From assembly GCF_024722015.1 (NCBI RefSeq), contig NZ_JANQBD010000020.1:62001-126000 (forward strand): a stretch of DNA of 64,000 nucleotides, written 5' to 3'. Origin of the DNA: Paenibacillus radicis (ex Xue et al. 2023). GTDB taxonomy: Bacteria > Bacillota > Bacilli > Paenibacillales > NBRC-103111. The position numbers were made by a program, and so were the translations under genes. How positions within the stretch are numbered: the stretch's first letter is position 1; each line of letters starts with the position of its first letter. Below, one piece after another: positions 6,909-15,514 of the stretch. Under the pieces are notes generated by a model that saw only the letters and a program-made list of their open reading frames with translations, had not been told where the DNA came from and ran no database searches.

Positions 6909-8033
6909 ATGAATTTAGCGGATATGTTGAGCTATGCGGATATTCACGACTTGGGCCGAATTGCCACAACGTACAATTGTGAATGCAATGGCCACTCCAA
7001 AAATGAGCTGATCCAATCAATCCTATCTACAGTAACTCGCAGAGAGGTGTTTGAGCGGCAGGTCATCGAACTATCAATAGAAGACATTCGTTTTTTGAAC
7101 TCTCTTATATTTGATAAAAGAGGTTCATTCAGTCTGGAAGAACTTATCGCTCGTGTTCAACAAAGCCGGTTTGTTAAAGAAGAGGATGATGGCTGGAATC
7201 CGAGAGATATGATTACCCGTTTCAAACAGCGGGGGTGGTTATTTAACGGATATTCGCGGGATACCCGATATTTGTTCCAGGTGCCTGCCGATTTAAAGAA
7301 AAGGTTTGGTGATGCTTTAGGCAAGCAGCTGCAGCAACAGCTTGATTTATCGGATGAACCGGGCGTATATCGGGACGAGCAAAAGCTGATTATTGAAGAC
7401 ATCTATCACTTTCTTCACTTTGTTGGGCAGCAAGAGACGGTATTGACGGCAGAAAACTTCATGTATAAGCGATATTTGCAGCAGGTTCTGGACCGACTCT
7501 CCGTTAAAGAAGAGCTGGTTGGCAAGACAGCTTGGCGTTTTGGCTATGGACGTATGTTTAAGGAATATCCAAACCGCTTTTCGTTTATTTATGATTACTG
7601 TTACTTTCAAGAGCTGATTACAGAGCATAATCAAGTTCTGGCATTGAGTGAGAAGGGAAGAGACAGGATTGCCAATTCACATAAGGAAGACCTGCTTCAA
7701 GTGTACCGCTTCTGGTTAAGGTTGTATAAAGGAGCCATTCCGAATCTTCAGTCTCTAGCTCAATGGGTGGAAAAGCTCACGAAAACATGGGCTACGATCG
7801 AATCTGTCAAAGCAGCGCTGGTCCCATTGATCCGTCCCTTTTATTACGATAACCCTGATTCCATTATTGAACAGCGGATATTGCAAATGATGATGCATTT
7901 GGGGTTAATCCGCATTGGACAGCATGAGGATAAAGGTACCGTCGTGCAGTTAACTAAAATAGGCGGACGTATTATTCAGGGGATCTATGTACCAGAGGAA
8001 GATCTTATTGTATTGCCATTTGACAATCGTTAA
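6909..8033 (+). CDS. Uncharacterised protein with SAP-like N-terminus and winged-helix-like regions
   Basis: 374 residues from ATG 6909, chosen because GGGAGG (6894-6899) precedes it and because any longer reading would begin inside the upstream terminator. Residues 8-42 (SYADIHDLGRIATTYNCECNGHSKNELIQSIL) look like a SAP or Rho-N style helix-extended-helix. The rest is mostly helical with segments that read like winged helices (FSLEELIARV, ..MITRFKQRGWLF). The layout resembles helicase-associated XPB/Ssl2 N-terminal-type domains, with no helicase motor. No catalytic motif is seen. A nucleic-acid-binding role is inference only. Confidence 0.6.
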   Translation: MNLADMLSYADIHDLGRIATTYNCECNGHSKNELIQSILSTVTRREVFERQVIELSIEDIRFLNSLIFDKRGSFSLEELIARVQQSRFVKEEDDGWNPRDMITRFKQRGWLFNGYSRDTRYLFQVPADLKKRFGDALGKQLQQQLDLSDEPGVYRDEQKLIIEDIYHFLHFVGQQETVLTAENFMYKRYLQQVLDRLSVKEELVGKTAWRFGYGRMFKEYPNRFSFIYDYCYFQELITEHNQVLALSEKGRDRIANSHKEDLLQVYRFWLRLYKGAIPNLQSLAQWVEKLTKTWATIESVKAALVPLIRPFYYDNPDSIIEQRILQMMMHLGLIRIGQHEDKGTVVQLTKIGGRIIQGIYVPEEDLIVLPFDNR

Positions 8034-8085
8034 TAGGATTGCTAAAATCACTCCACCAACTAATGGAAATAGGAGTGAGAGCCTA

Positions 8086-8616
8086 ATGCTGCACAGCTAT
8101 AACGGAGTAATGCCGCAAATACATCCCACTGTTTTTATTGCGCCGGGTGTTCAAATCATCGGAGATGTAATTATTGAAGAGGAAGCGAGTATATGGTATA
8201 ACACAGTACTTCGCGGCGACTTGGCTCCAATTCGTATTGGGCGAAGAAGTAATATCCAGGATGGCTGTATCGGACATGTAAATTTGGATCAGCCTCTTAT
8301 TGTAGGGGAGGAAGTATCGGTTGGACATGGTGCTATAATCCATGGATGCCGTATAGGTAAAGGCACATTAATCGGTATGGGGGCTATTGTACTTAACGGA
8401 GCAGATATTGGTGAATATGCTTTAGTAGGGGCAGGGTCTCTCGTTACGGAGAATAAGCAGCTTCCTTCCCATACTCTTTCACTGGGTTCTCCTGCAAAGG
8501 TTATACGCGAATTGATTGAAGCCGACTTGCAACGAATGCAGCGTACTATGGAAAGCTATTGTGTAAAAGGCAGCGAATACCGGCATCAAGTGAACCCTGG
8601 CAATAAACTATTTTGA
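8086..8616 (+). CDS. Gamma-carbonic-anhydrase-like hexapeptide-repeat protein
   Basis: 176 residues from ATG 8086, which has AGGAGTGAG at 8071-8079 upstream. The protein is a left-handed beta-helix: repeated hexapeptides run from IHPTVFIAPGVQIIGDV through IGMGAIVLNGADIGEYALVGAGSLV. Family marks are LRGDLAPIRIGRRSNIQDGCIGHV and VGHGAIIHGCRIG, in which the arginine, aspartate and histidines match positions of the trimeric Cam/YrdA group that bind metal between subunits. Whether it hydrates CO2 or is a non-catalytic relative cannot be told. The next gene follows after 26 bp. Confidence 0.88.
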   Translation: MLHSYNGVMPQIHPTVFIAPGVQIIGDVIIEEEASIWYNTVLRGDLAPIRIGRRSNIQDGCIGHVNLDQPLIVGEEVSVGHGAIIHGCRIGKGTLIGMGAIVLNGADIGEYALVGAGSLVTENKQLPSHTLSLGSPAKVIRELIEADLQRMQRTMESYCVKGSEYRHQVNPGNKLF

Positions 8617-8642
8617 GCACGACCCAGCTGGAGGTAGATTCT

Positions 8643-8834
8643 ATGGGCAAAATGAATGTTTCCAATGATATGATGCTGAGCTTGTTTGCCGAAATGGTGC
8701 TTGATGAGTCTATACGCAAACATAAGGAGCAGTATTTGTACAAAGAGATTGATTTGGCTTTGGCCAAGGGAGATGAAGTCACTTTTCTAGCCCTCACCAC
8801 AGAACTGAAATCGCTCTACGCTCATGGAAAATAA
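8643..8834 (+). CDS. IDEAL-domain small protein
   Basis: 63 residues from ATG 8643, preceded by GGAGGT at 8630-8635. The core LFAEMVLDESIRKHKEQYLYKEIDLALAKGDEVTFLALTTELKSL is the IDEAL domain, a short helical module found at the C-terminus of YpiB in Bacillus and in competence-related proteins, with no known enzyme activity. In Bacillus the module follows a UPF0302 domain in ypiB next to ypiF; here it stands alone in the same place. Function unknown. Confidence 0.75.
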   Translation: MGKMNVSNDMMLSLFAEMVLDESIRKHKEQYLYKEIDLALAKGDEVTFLALTTELKSLYAHGK

Positions 8835-8875
8835 CTGGATGCTCTTGGGCCTTAGGTTGTGACATTTTAATGAAA

Positions 8876-8907
8876 GGCATATGAAGCTGGTTCATATGTC
8901 TTTTTTT
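8876..8907 (+). terminator. Terminator after the IDEAL gene
   Basis: CATATGAA (8878-8885), loop GCTGG, TTCATATG (8891-8898), then TCTTTTTTTC. It closes the carbonic-anhydrase-like/IDEAL unit. Confidence 0.8.
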
Positions 8908-8989
8908 CTGTGTTAAAGTGTTAGTAGCAAACTCTAAGAAAATGCTTATGAAGGAAGTTTCGTTAAAGCGGAACTATAAGGAGGATAAA

Positions 8990-9430
8990 ATGAAGTTTAG
9001 TGATGTTTCCCAAAATAGTTGGGAGGAACTGCGTCCTTACGTGGATACATGTTTATTGCCTGTTACCGGGTTAACTGGGGCGGAGCAGCCTTGGGAGGCT
9101 GTACAAGCGCTGGAGGAGCTAAGGGATGCTTTGGATTGCTTTGAAATACCTTACAAGGGAAGGGTTTTAACTTATCCTGCCTATCATTTTGTATTAGGTG
9201 AAGAAATGGGAAGTATGCTAAGGCTTGTGTGTAAAAATTTAAAGGAAAATGGATTTAAATATATTGTGATCGTTAGCGCAAAATCGGAATTTGAACCGTT
9301 GTTTATGAATGCGCAAGCCGATCTGTTCTTTACCCTCCCAAAAGAGAAGCTAAATGATTCACAGCATAGTGTTAAGGAACAAATCTCTAATAAGCTTCAG
9401 CAATTATGGTCAAATAAGATTGACAGTTGA
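8990..9430 (+). CDS. ypiF: YpiF-family protein (DUF2487)
   Basis: 146 residues, starting at ATG 8990 with AAGGAGG at 8978-8984. The sequence matches the YpiF/DUF2487 family layout: an N-terminal SWEELRPYVDTCLLPVTG, a central EIPYKGRVLTYPAYHF and a Rossmann-like IVIVSAKSEFEP. It has the conserved position just upstream of qcrA, as in Bacillus. Function is unknown; the constant neighbourhood suggests a link to the cytochrome bc complex but nothing in the sequence shows it. Confidence 0.82.
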   Translation: MKFSDVSQNSWEELRPYVDTCLLPVTGLTGAEQPWEAVQALEELRDALDCFEIPYKGRVLTYPAYHFVLGEEMGSMLRLVCKNLKENGFKYIVIVSAKSEFEPLFMNAQADLFFTLPKEKLNDSQHSVKEQISNKLQQLWSNKIDS

Positions 9431-9610
9431 TACAGAATGTGTGTCTAAGAGCTGATAAAGGGATAGTTTGTGATGTGTGTATGTTCAGTGGCATATTTGC
9501 TAATTCTATGTACAGGACAAACTAATTAATCCGAAGAGGCATATGTGACAATTTCGTTAAAAGTTACGGTTGGGACAAGCTTTGAAGCCTTTAAAGAGAA
9601 GGCTATATTC

Positions 9611-9639
9611 TTGACGCACCCTAACTCGTAAGCTATTAT
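9611..9639 (+). promoter_or_regulatory. Sigma-A-type promoter of qcrABC
   Basis: TTGACG (9611-9616), 17-bp spacer, TATTAT (9634-9639). Each box differs from consensus at one base. Start of transcription near 9646 gives a 70-base leader to qcrA. The remainder of 9431-9714 shows no gene. Confidence 0.7.
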
Positions 9640-9714
9640 TAGTAATGTCCTAGTATGTGTTGTAAAGTTATGTCGAACGACGTGATATATGTTGCAAAAG
9701 GGGGTAGAACGAGA

Positions 9715-10260
9715 ATGAGTGAGCACAATAATCATGATGCGCAGCATCAAGGGGAAAAGCCTGTTAAACGTCGCGAGATGTCCCGCAGACAGTTTCTTTC
9801 TTATACCCTAGGGGGAGCAGGAGCATTCATGGGCGCTGGAATGATTGTTCCTATGCTTCGCTTTGCTATTGATCCGGTCCTTCAACCGAAATCGCAAGCG
9901 GCTTGGGTAAAAGTGGTCGAGGCTTCGAAGGTTACGGAAGTACCGACTTCTTTCAAATTTAAAGTGCATCAAGTAGACGGCTGGTATGAGAGTGATCCTG
10001 AACTGGAAGCTTGGATCTCCAAGGATAAGGCAGGCAATTTATTCGCCTTGAATCCAACCTGTAAGCATCTTGGATGTACAGTAAACTGGAATTCAAATCC
10101 GGAGTACAAAGACCAGTACTATTGTCCTTGTCATGGTGCACATTATACGGCAGACGGAAAAAACCTTGCTGTAGCGCCATTGCCTTTGGATCAGTACGAC
10201 CTTAAAGTAGAAAACGGATTTGTGTACGTAGGACAGCTTGGTCCGAACAAGAGGGTATAA
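9715..10260 (+). CDS. qcrA: Menaquinol-cytochrome c reductase Rieske iron-sulphur subunit
   Basis: 181 residues. QcrA takes electrons from menaquinol in the bc complex at the membrane. The N-terminus has a twin-arginine-type signal (SRRQFLSYTLGGAGAF) followed by a hydrophobic anchor. The [2Fe-2S] ligands are in CKHLGC and CPCHGA (about residues 120-145), separated by a typical WNSNPEYKDQYY stretch. I use ATG 9715 rather than an in-frame start at 9655, which would lengthen the cytoplasmic end; AAAGGGGG lies at 9697-9704. It is first in the qcrABC operon, 16 bp before qcrB. Confidence 0.96.
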   Translation: MSEHNNHDAQHQGEKPVKRREMSRRQFLSYTLGGAGAFMGAGMIVPMLRFAIDPVLQPKSQAAWVKVVEASKVTEVPTSFKFKVHQVDGWYESDPELEAWISKDKAGNLFALNPTCKHLGCTVNWNSNPEYKDQYYCPCHGAHYTADGKNLAVAPLPLDQYDLKVENGFVYVGQLGPNKRV

Positions 10261-10276
10261 GGAGGCGTAAAATCTG

Positions 10277-10948
10277 ATGTTTAAAAACATGTATAACTGG
10301 ATTGATGAACGTCTAGATATCACGCCAATGTGGAGAGATGTGGCCGATCACGAGGTTCCTGAACACGTGAATCCTGCCCACCATTTTTCCGCTTTTGTTT
10401 ATTGTTTCGGCGGATTGACGTTTTTTATTACGGTTATTCAAATTCTCTCCGGTATGTTTTTGACAATGTACTACGTTCCGGACATTATCAATGCTTATGC
10501 AAGTGTTGACTACCTTCAGCATAAGGTGGCGTTTGGCGTCATCGTGCGCGGTATGCATCACTGGGGAGCGAGTTTGGTTATCGTTATGATGTTCTTACAT
10601 ACACTGCGCGTGTTCTTTACAGGTTCTTACAAGGCACCTCGTGAAATGAACTGGGTTGTTGGTGTTTTGATTTTCTTTGTTATGTTGGGATTAGGCTTCA
10701 CAGGTTACCTGCTTCCTTGGGATAACAAAGCTTATTTCGCAACGCAAGTTGGTATCAAAATTGCCGCTTCGGTTCCTTATGCGGGTGATTACATTAAGAC
10801 TTTCCTTCAAGGTGGAGAAGTTGTAGGTGCTCAGACCCTTACAAGATTCTTTGCATTGCACGTGTTCTTTTTGCCAGGCGCATTGCTTGCCCTATTGGCA
10901 GGACACTTCTTTATGATTCGTAAACAAGGGATTTCTGGACCGCTATAA
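10277..10948 (+). CDS. qcrB: Menaquinol-cytochrome c reductase cytochrome b subunit
   Basis: 223 residues, the cytochrome-b6-type N-terminal half with four membrane helices. Haem-ligating histidines occur as a pair about 14 residues apart in two helices (around HHWGASL...HTLRVFF and ALHVFFLPGALLALLAGHFF). The quinone-site region is TGYLLPWDNKAYFA. A cysteine-containing start (FVYCFGGLTFF) matches the b6 type with a possible extra covalent haem. GGAGG at 10261-10265 precedes ATG 10277. It needs QcrC, which supplies the subunit-IV part. Confidence 0.96.
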   Translation: MFKNMYNWIDERLDITPMWRDVADHEVPEHVNPAHHFSAFVYCFGGLTFFITVIQILSGMFLTMYYVPDIINAYASVDYLQHKVAFGVIVRGMHHWGASLVIVMMFLHTLRVFFTGSYKAPREMNWVVGVLIFFVMLGLGFTGYLLPWDNKAYFATQVGIKIAASVPYAGDYIKTFLQGGEVVGAQTLTRFFALHVFFLPGALLALLAGHFFMIRKQGISGPL

Positions 10949-10973
10949 AAGAAAGCAAGGAGGTGCATCAATA

Positions 10974-11855
10974 GTGGCACATGGTCATAAGCCTGATGAG
11001 AAAATTGTTTATGTTGGGGATACCCGCGTACGTGCTAAAACCTCACGTTTGCCTCAACCGGATTTTTCAGCCTATCCCGGAAAGTCGGAAGTATTTATAC
11101 CTAACTTTCTTTTAAAAGAGTGGATGGTTGCTGTTGTTTGTCTAGTTGGTATATTGGTATTGGTTATGTCCGAAGCTGCTCCGCTTGGCTATCCGGCTGA
11201 TCCGACTAATACAGCGTTTATTCCAATGCCTGACTGGTACTTCTTATTTATGTACCAGTTGCTTAAATATCCTTATGCTTCTGATAAATTCGTTGTATTC
11301 GGTACGGTTATCGTTCCAGGTATTTTATTCGGTGGACTGATGCTCGCACCATTCCTCGATACAGGTAAGGAAAGACGTTTTTACAAACGTCCTATTACAA
11401 CAGCTTTGATGCTATTAAGCTTAGTGGCCATTACATACCTGACGGTAGTATCCTGGTCTCACTATCAGCATGAATTGAAGGAAAAGAACATTATTCCTGA
11501 GCATATTAAGCGTGAGCAAGAAATGCATGCTGGTAAAGGCGACAGCGGCGGCGGTGCAGCCAAGAAGCCTGCTGCAGCTGCAGCAATTGTTGCTGCTGAT
11601 GATCCAGCTGCTGAGATCTACAAAAAATCAACTTGTCTTCAATGCCATGGCGGCGAGTTAAAAGGTATGCCATCTTCCGGTATCCCAGCTTTACGGGGTG
11701 TCGGCGACAAGCACAGTAAAGATGAGATTTTGGGCATCATCAAAAAAGGCCAAGGCAATATGGGCGCGCAGTATGATGCGAACATTGCTAAGGGATTAAC
11801 CGATGCAGACATCAATAAGCTGGCTGAATGGTTAGGCAAGCAAAAAGCACAATAA
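10974..11855 (+). CDS. qcrC: Menaquinol-cytochrome c reductase cytochrome b/c subunit
   Basis: 293 residues fusing two modules. Residues about 30-165 are the subunit-IV part with three membrane helices and the PMPDWYFLFMYQLLKYP quinol-site motif. After an alanine-rich linker (residues about 180-205), a small cytochrome c domain carries CLQCH for covalent haem c, with methionine ligands available near the end. The GTG start at 10974 is set by AAGGAGGT at 10957-10964. The fusion is normal for Bacillales-type bc complexes. A terminator follows directly. Confidence 0.96.
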   Translation: MAHGHKPDEKIVYVGDTRVRAKTSRLPQPDFSAYPGKSEVFIPNFLLKEWMVAVVCLVGILVLVMSEAAPLGYPADPTNTAFIPMPDWYFLFMYQLLKYPYASDKFVVFGTVIVPGILFGGLMLAPFLDTGKERRFYKRPITTALMLLSLVAITYLTVVSWSHYQHELKEKNIIPEHIKREQEMHAGKGDSGGGAAKKPAAAAAIVAADDPAAEIYKKSTCLQCHGGELKGMPSSGIPALRGVGDKHSKDEILGIIKKGQGNMGAQYDANIAKGLTDADINKLAEWLGKQKAQ

Positions 11856-11862
11856 TTCATGG

Positions 11863-11893
11863 ACCTGACCGTACGATCGGTCAGGTTTTTTTT
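11863..11893 (+). terminator. Terminator of qcrABC
   Basis: ACCTGACCG (11863-11871) and CGGTCAGGT (11878-11886) form a 9-bp stem, then a T run to 11892. Confidence 0.92.
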
Positions 11894-11993
11894 CGAACAA
11901 TGAGAAGGTTCAAGTGCTTTATAGCGCTAAAGGAAGTTGCTCTTTCTAAATATAAGTTTGCCGAGGGTACCCTATTATCTCGCAAGATAAGCT

Positions 11994-12254
11994 GAGCTTA
12001 AGATCTTGAATGCCCCCATGATAGAGATAGCGGCGATGAGCCTTGGAGGATCTTATACGGAACGGATAGTTCCGCTATTCCATTTGTCGCCGACAATCTG
12101 GGGCGATAGCGGAAGTGGGAATTCCGTTATGTTGGCCGAATTGAAGCATTTATGCACAAAACAGAGCAACAGCGGAACTAGCTGTTCCCTTATCACTCTG
12201 ATTTTTGGACTTTTCAGGTGATAGAGGAACAATCACTTCCGTATTGCCCTTCAC
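11994..12254 (+). repeat. Dispersed intergenic repeat, copy A
   Basis: This 261-bp stretch is clearly homologous to 48971-49260: shared blocks include GAGCTTAAGATCTT, CAATCTGGGGCGATAG, and the end block running from GTTCCCTTATCACTC to TTGCCCTTCAC. Within it a short motif (ATAGCGGAA or its complement TTCCGCTAT, with variants) recurs in alternating orientation, so the RNA could fold into several hairpins. The two copies differ by single-base indels and by longer gaps, which shift any reading frame, so it is not a conserved protein gene. Bases 11894-11993 and 12255-12409 around it show no gene. Confidence 0.85.
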
Positions 12255-12409
12255 TTAAAGCCTTCCATTCCAAGGAACACGATTTCAAAAGGCATTATTC
12301 TTATCTGTTATTGTAAAAAAAGCAACCGCTAAGACACGAAAACATCTTCATTGAAAATGCTTCGTTCGGAAGCTTTCAACCAGTAGAAGTCATACGGGAG
12401 GAACCTCTT

Positions 12410-13075
12410 TTGTTGAGCATGTCTATAAGGACTTATTTCTCAAAGGCGTTTTTATCAAGCCGCTTCATGCTTTGGAGTTTATTCTGGATCAATTTGCTCG
12501 GCACGATATACGGATATCAGTGGTATTGGAAGCAGCTGACTTATACAGCTGAAACAAAGTCAGCTATATTTCTTCCCTTCGTACCAGATAGTCCGACTGC
12601 AAGTCTTTTCTTTACAGCGGCTATAGGTTTTTTGCTTATGGATTCATATCTGTTGAGGGGGACAGAACCCCGATATAGATGGATTCGGGGAATAGTGGAA
12701 GCTTTCGCCGTAATCACTTCCTTCAAGTATGGGATATGGGCTGTGAGCATGATTTGGGCAGGGGTTTATCAAGGGGATTCGGTTAGCTGGCAAGATTGGA
12801 TGCTTACTATCTCCCATCTGGGTATGGCTGCTGAAGCACTCTTATATTTGAGATTATATACTTATCGCCCACTGTCCATATTCATTGTTGCCATTTGGGC
12901 ATTTCTGAACGATTACATGGACTATGGCTATGGAGTTTATCCTTGGCTGCCTGAGTCGTTAGAAGACGATTTGAATGCTGTGGCCACATTTACAGTAGAG
13001 CTGAGCTTTGTAAGTGTAATTGTCGCGTATGTAATGATGAAAATACGTTTGATTTTGGAAAAACGACAGCCTTAA
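12410..13075 (+). CDS. ypjA: DUF1405 membrane protein YpjA
   Basis: 221 residues with about six hydrophobic segments. The N-terminal WSLFWINLLGTIYGYQWYW, the internal FLLMDSYLLRG and the TSFKYGIWAV stretches are typical of the YpjA/DUF1405 family. The gene has the family's usual place between qcrC and ypjB. The start is a TTG (12410 or 12413) set by GGGAGGAA at 12396-12403; an ATG at 12419 is too far from that site. Function unknown. Confidence 0.85.
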   Translation: MLSMSIRTYFSKAFLSSRFMLWSLFWINLLGTIYGYQWYWKQLTYTAETKSAIFLPFVPDSPTASLFFTAAIGFLLMDSYLLRGTEPRYRWIRGIVEAFAVITSFKYGIWAVSMIWAGVYQGDSVSWQDWMLTISHLGMAAEALLYLRLYTYRPLSIFIVAIWAFLNDYMDYGYGVYPWLPESLEDDLNAVATFTVELSFVSVIVAYVMMKIRLILEKRQP

Positions 13076-13129
13076 AACTGGTCTAAATGTGGACATCCCC
13101 CCATACGATGATGGTAGGAGGGATGTCCG

Positions 13130-13999
13130 ATGTGGTATTTTAGCCAATGGAAAGGGGTTGGCTTCATTTTGGCAGTTCTGCTTGGGGTCGGGCTGCTTGC
13201 AGGCTGTCAAAGCACAAGCAAAGGCTCGCATGAAGCGGCAGTACCAAAGCCAACGCAGGAGCAGCTGCAAAGAGTGGGGCTGCTGAATCAAACAGCAGAT
13301 GATATGTATAACAAGGTGATGCAGGGAGATTTTGCAGGTGGACGAGCAGTTCTTCAGCAGTTGGGCGATCAGATTCCACAAATCAGCTATGAGGGTATAA
13401 CCTCAATTGAAGGACTGAATGCTTTAACAGAAACAGTTACACAAGCTAATAAAGTTTTTAGCTCGGTAAAATTTTCTCCTGAAGAAGGTCAAGTTACAGC
13501 TGCCAAAATTCGTTTGGCGACAGATGCGCTAACTCATGCAACACAGCCAATGTGGCTTCAGTATTACAAATTGCTTCAAGAAGACATGGACCAATTGGAA
13601 CAAGCGGCCAAGGAGCAGCGAAAAGCGGGGGTACAGAAGAGCGTGCTGCAATTCGAACAGCATATCTCTGTCATTCATCCAAGCTTACTGATTAGTCGTG
13701 AAGTGGCAGATGTAGAGAAGCTGGATTCTCTCGTCGGCTTTGTTTCGGGTCAAGCTCGTCAAGAGCAGGATAACTACAAACAGATCACTAATATATTGCC
13801 AACCTTGCGTCAGCATGTGGACAAGTTGTTTATGAAGAAAGCAGCAACAGCCTATTTACCCGTGATTGATCAGCAAAATCCGATCTTGTGGACGTTGGCA
13901 ATAGGTTCGTTTATTATCGCAGCTTTGGCCTTTGCAGGCTGGCGTCTGGCTAAAAAGGATAATGGGGTTATACCAGTCCGCAAACAGGATGCAGATTAG
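13130..13999 (+). CDS. ypjB: Sporulation protein YpjB
   Basis: 289 residues. A signal or anchor segment at the N-terminus (VGFILAVLLGVGLLAGC, with a lipobox-like LLAGC at about residue 25) is followed by a long helical extracytoplasmic region and a C-terminal membrane helix (LWTLAIGSFIIAALAFAGW) with a basic tail. This matches YpjB, known in Bacillus as a sporulation-associated protein of unclear biochemical role. ATG 13130 has AGGAGGG at 13116-13122. It runs convergent to the YitT-family gene, whose end is 38 bp away. Confidence 0.8.
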   Translation: MWYFSQWKGVGFILAVLLGVGLLAGCQSTSKGSHEAAVPKPTQEQLQRVGLLNQTADDMYNKVMQGDFAGGRAVLQQLGDQIPQISYEGITSIEGLNALTETVTQANKVFSSVKFSPEEGQVTAAKIRLATDALTHATQPMWLQYYKLLQEDMDQLEQAAKEQRKAGVQKSVLQFEQHISVIHPSLLISREVADVEKLDSLVGFVSGQARQEQDNYKQITNILPTLRQHVDKLFMKKAATAYLPVIDQQNPILWTLAIGSFIIAALAFAGWRLAKKDNGVIPVRKQDAD

Positions 14000-14037
14000 G
14001 CAGAGGTTGCATTGCATATCAAACAAAGTTTTATTAA

Positions 14038-14907
14038 TTATTCCGGCTTAAAGCCTTCACCCAAAACATCGTGGACCTCGTTTATTATAATAAACGCATG
14101 GGGATCGATGGAACGGGTTAAGTCTTTGAGCCTTTTCATTTCTTGGCGATATACAACACAGTACACAACATTTTTATTTTGCTTCGAATAACCGCCGATT
14201 GCAGGAATGATAGTTGCTCCTCTGTCGGTTTGTTCAGAAATCATGGTGACGAGTTCTTCGGCATGATCGGTAATAATGGTAAATGAGCGTGCGGCATAGG
14301 CACCTTCAATAATAATATCGATTACTTTGGTAGTAATAAATACCGCAACAAGGGTATACAATATTTTTTCTTTAGGAATAAAAAAAAATGCGGTCCCAAT
14401 AACGAGGCCATCGAACAATAAGATGACCTGACCCATACTCCAGCCCTTCCACTTTTGTCCGATTCGAGCTATGATATCCGATCCCCCGGTTGTCCCTCCG
14501 TAGCGAAATACGAGCCCTAAACCGATTCCTAATGTAAGTCCGGCGTAAGCGGTAGCCAGAAAGTAATCATGCTCTGTTCTAAAGGGCACAATCCAGCTAT
14601 GCTGAATCAACCATTCCATGATCCACAGAAAAAATGAGAGAGAAACAGTACCGACAATAGAATAATACATCGCTTCCTTGCCTAGAAACTTCCATCCTAT
14701 AGCAAACAAGGGAACGTTGATAACCAATGTCGATATTGAAGGAGGAAATTGGAAGATGTAGTTTAAAAGAAGAGCGATCCCGGTTATTCCACCCTCCATC
14801 AATTCATTTGAAATGACGAAGTAATGCAATCCGAAAGCGTAGATGGCGGTGCCGAGCAAGATAGGAAGTAAAGCATGGAGTCTTTCCACCGAGTGCTTGG
14901 TTGACAT
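14038..14907 (-). CDS. ypjC: YitT-family membrane protein (DUF2179 C-terminus)
   Basis: 289 residues with about five to six membrane helices and a C-terminal cytoplasmic DUF2179 domain (ITDHAEELVTMISEQTDRGATIIPAIGGYSKQNKNVVYCVV). The central GLVFRYGGTTGGSDIIARI is the family signature. The start at ATG 14907 is chosen over an upstream TTG (14967) because GGAGG lies 11 bases ahead of it. It occupies the ypjC position. Transport or sensing roles have been proposed for the family, but the substrate is not known. Confidence 0.85.
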   Translation of the reverse strand: MSTKHSVERLHALLPILLGTAIYAFGLHYFVISNELMEGGITGIALLLNYIFQFPPSISTLVINVPLFAIGWKFLGKEAMYYSIVGTVSLSFFLWIMEWLIQHSWIVPFRTEHDYFLATAYAGLTLGIGLGLVFRYGGTTGGSDIIARIGQKWKGWSMGQVILLFDGLVIGTAFFFIPKEKILYTLVAVFITTKVIDIIIEGAYAARSFTIITDHAEELVTMISEQTDRGATIIPAIGGYSKQNKNVVYCVVYRQEMKRLKDLTRSIDPHAFIIINEVHDVLGEGFKPE

Positions 14908-15129
14908 AGGATGTTCAGCCTCCGCAGTAAATGTTTTTTCGTACCGCAAACTTTGAAACTTCAGCAATTGCCATACGGAACTTGTTATTTAGTATGCCTA
15001 TCACACGCACAAAATAAATTTGTCATCCATACATGTTTGCGATAACATGGATAAAGACAACCTTATTTGCCGTTAGCGGCCAATGAGGATCAGTTTGAAC
15101 AAGGATAAAGGTTGGTGAGATATTCGAAT

Positions 15130-15465
15130 ATGGCAGAACGTTCATTGCAAGAGCTGCAAAAAGAAGTGGATCAATATATTTCACAGTTTAAAGAAGGCTA
15201 TTTTAGTCCACTCTCCATGCTTGCCCGTATGTCCGAAGAAGTTGGAGAATTAGCAAGAGAGGTTAATCACCAATTTGGTGAGAAACCAAAAAAAGCGACT
15301 GAAGCAGACAACTCTATTGAGCTGGAGCTAGGGGATATTTTGTTTATTACGATCTGTTTTGCGAACTCTTTGGGTATTGATTTGACAGAGGCGCATGATA
15401 AGATAATGCATAAATTCCAAACACGCGATGCCGATCGATGGACTAAAATTAACACCGATAGCTAA
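15130..15465 (+). CDS. ypjD: MazG-like nucleotide pyrophosphohydrolase
   Basis: 111 residues, the same size as single-domain MazG-type pyrophosphatases. The metal-binding pattern EEVGELAREV followed by ELGDILFITICFAN is the EExxE...ExxD signature that hydrolyses nucleoside triphosphates to monophosphates. TTG 15112 and GTG 15115 are possible upstream starts; I prefer ATG 15130 because it leaves GGTGAG at a workable distance and gives the usual length. It starts the forward block that leads to dapB and the bacillithiol genes. Confidence 0.85.
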   Translation: MAERSLQELQKEVDQYISQFKEGYFSPLSMLARMSEEVGELAREVNHQFGEKPKKATEADNSIELELGDILFITICFANSLGIDLTEAHDKIMHKFQTRDADRWTKINTDS

Positions 15466-15514
15466 TGAAATTCATATGCTATACCATCACCTTTTTTAGA
15501 GGGAGGATGGGCAG

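Noticed and set aside
12006..12221. 71-codon open frame in repeat copy A
   Set aside because: The matching frame in copy B is broken by a one-base indel, so protein coding is not conserved; no ribosome site.
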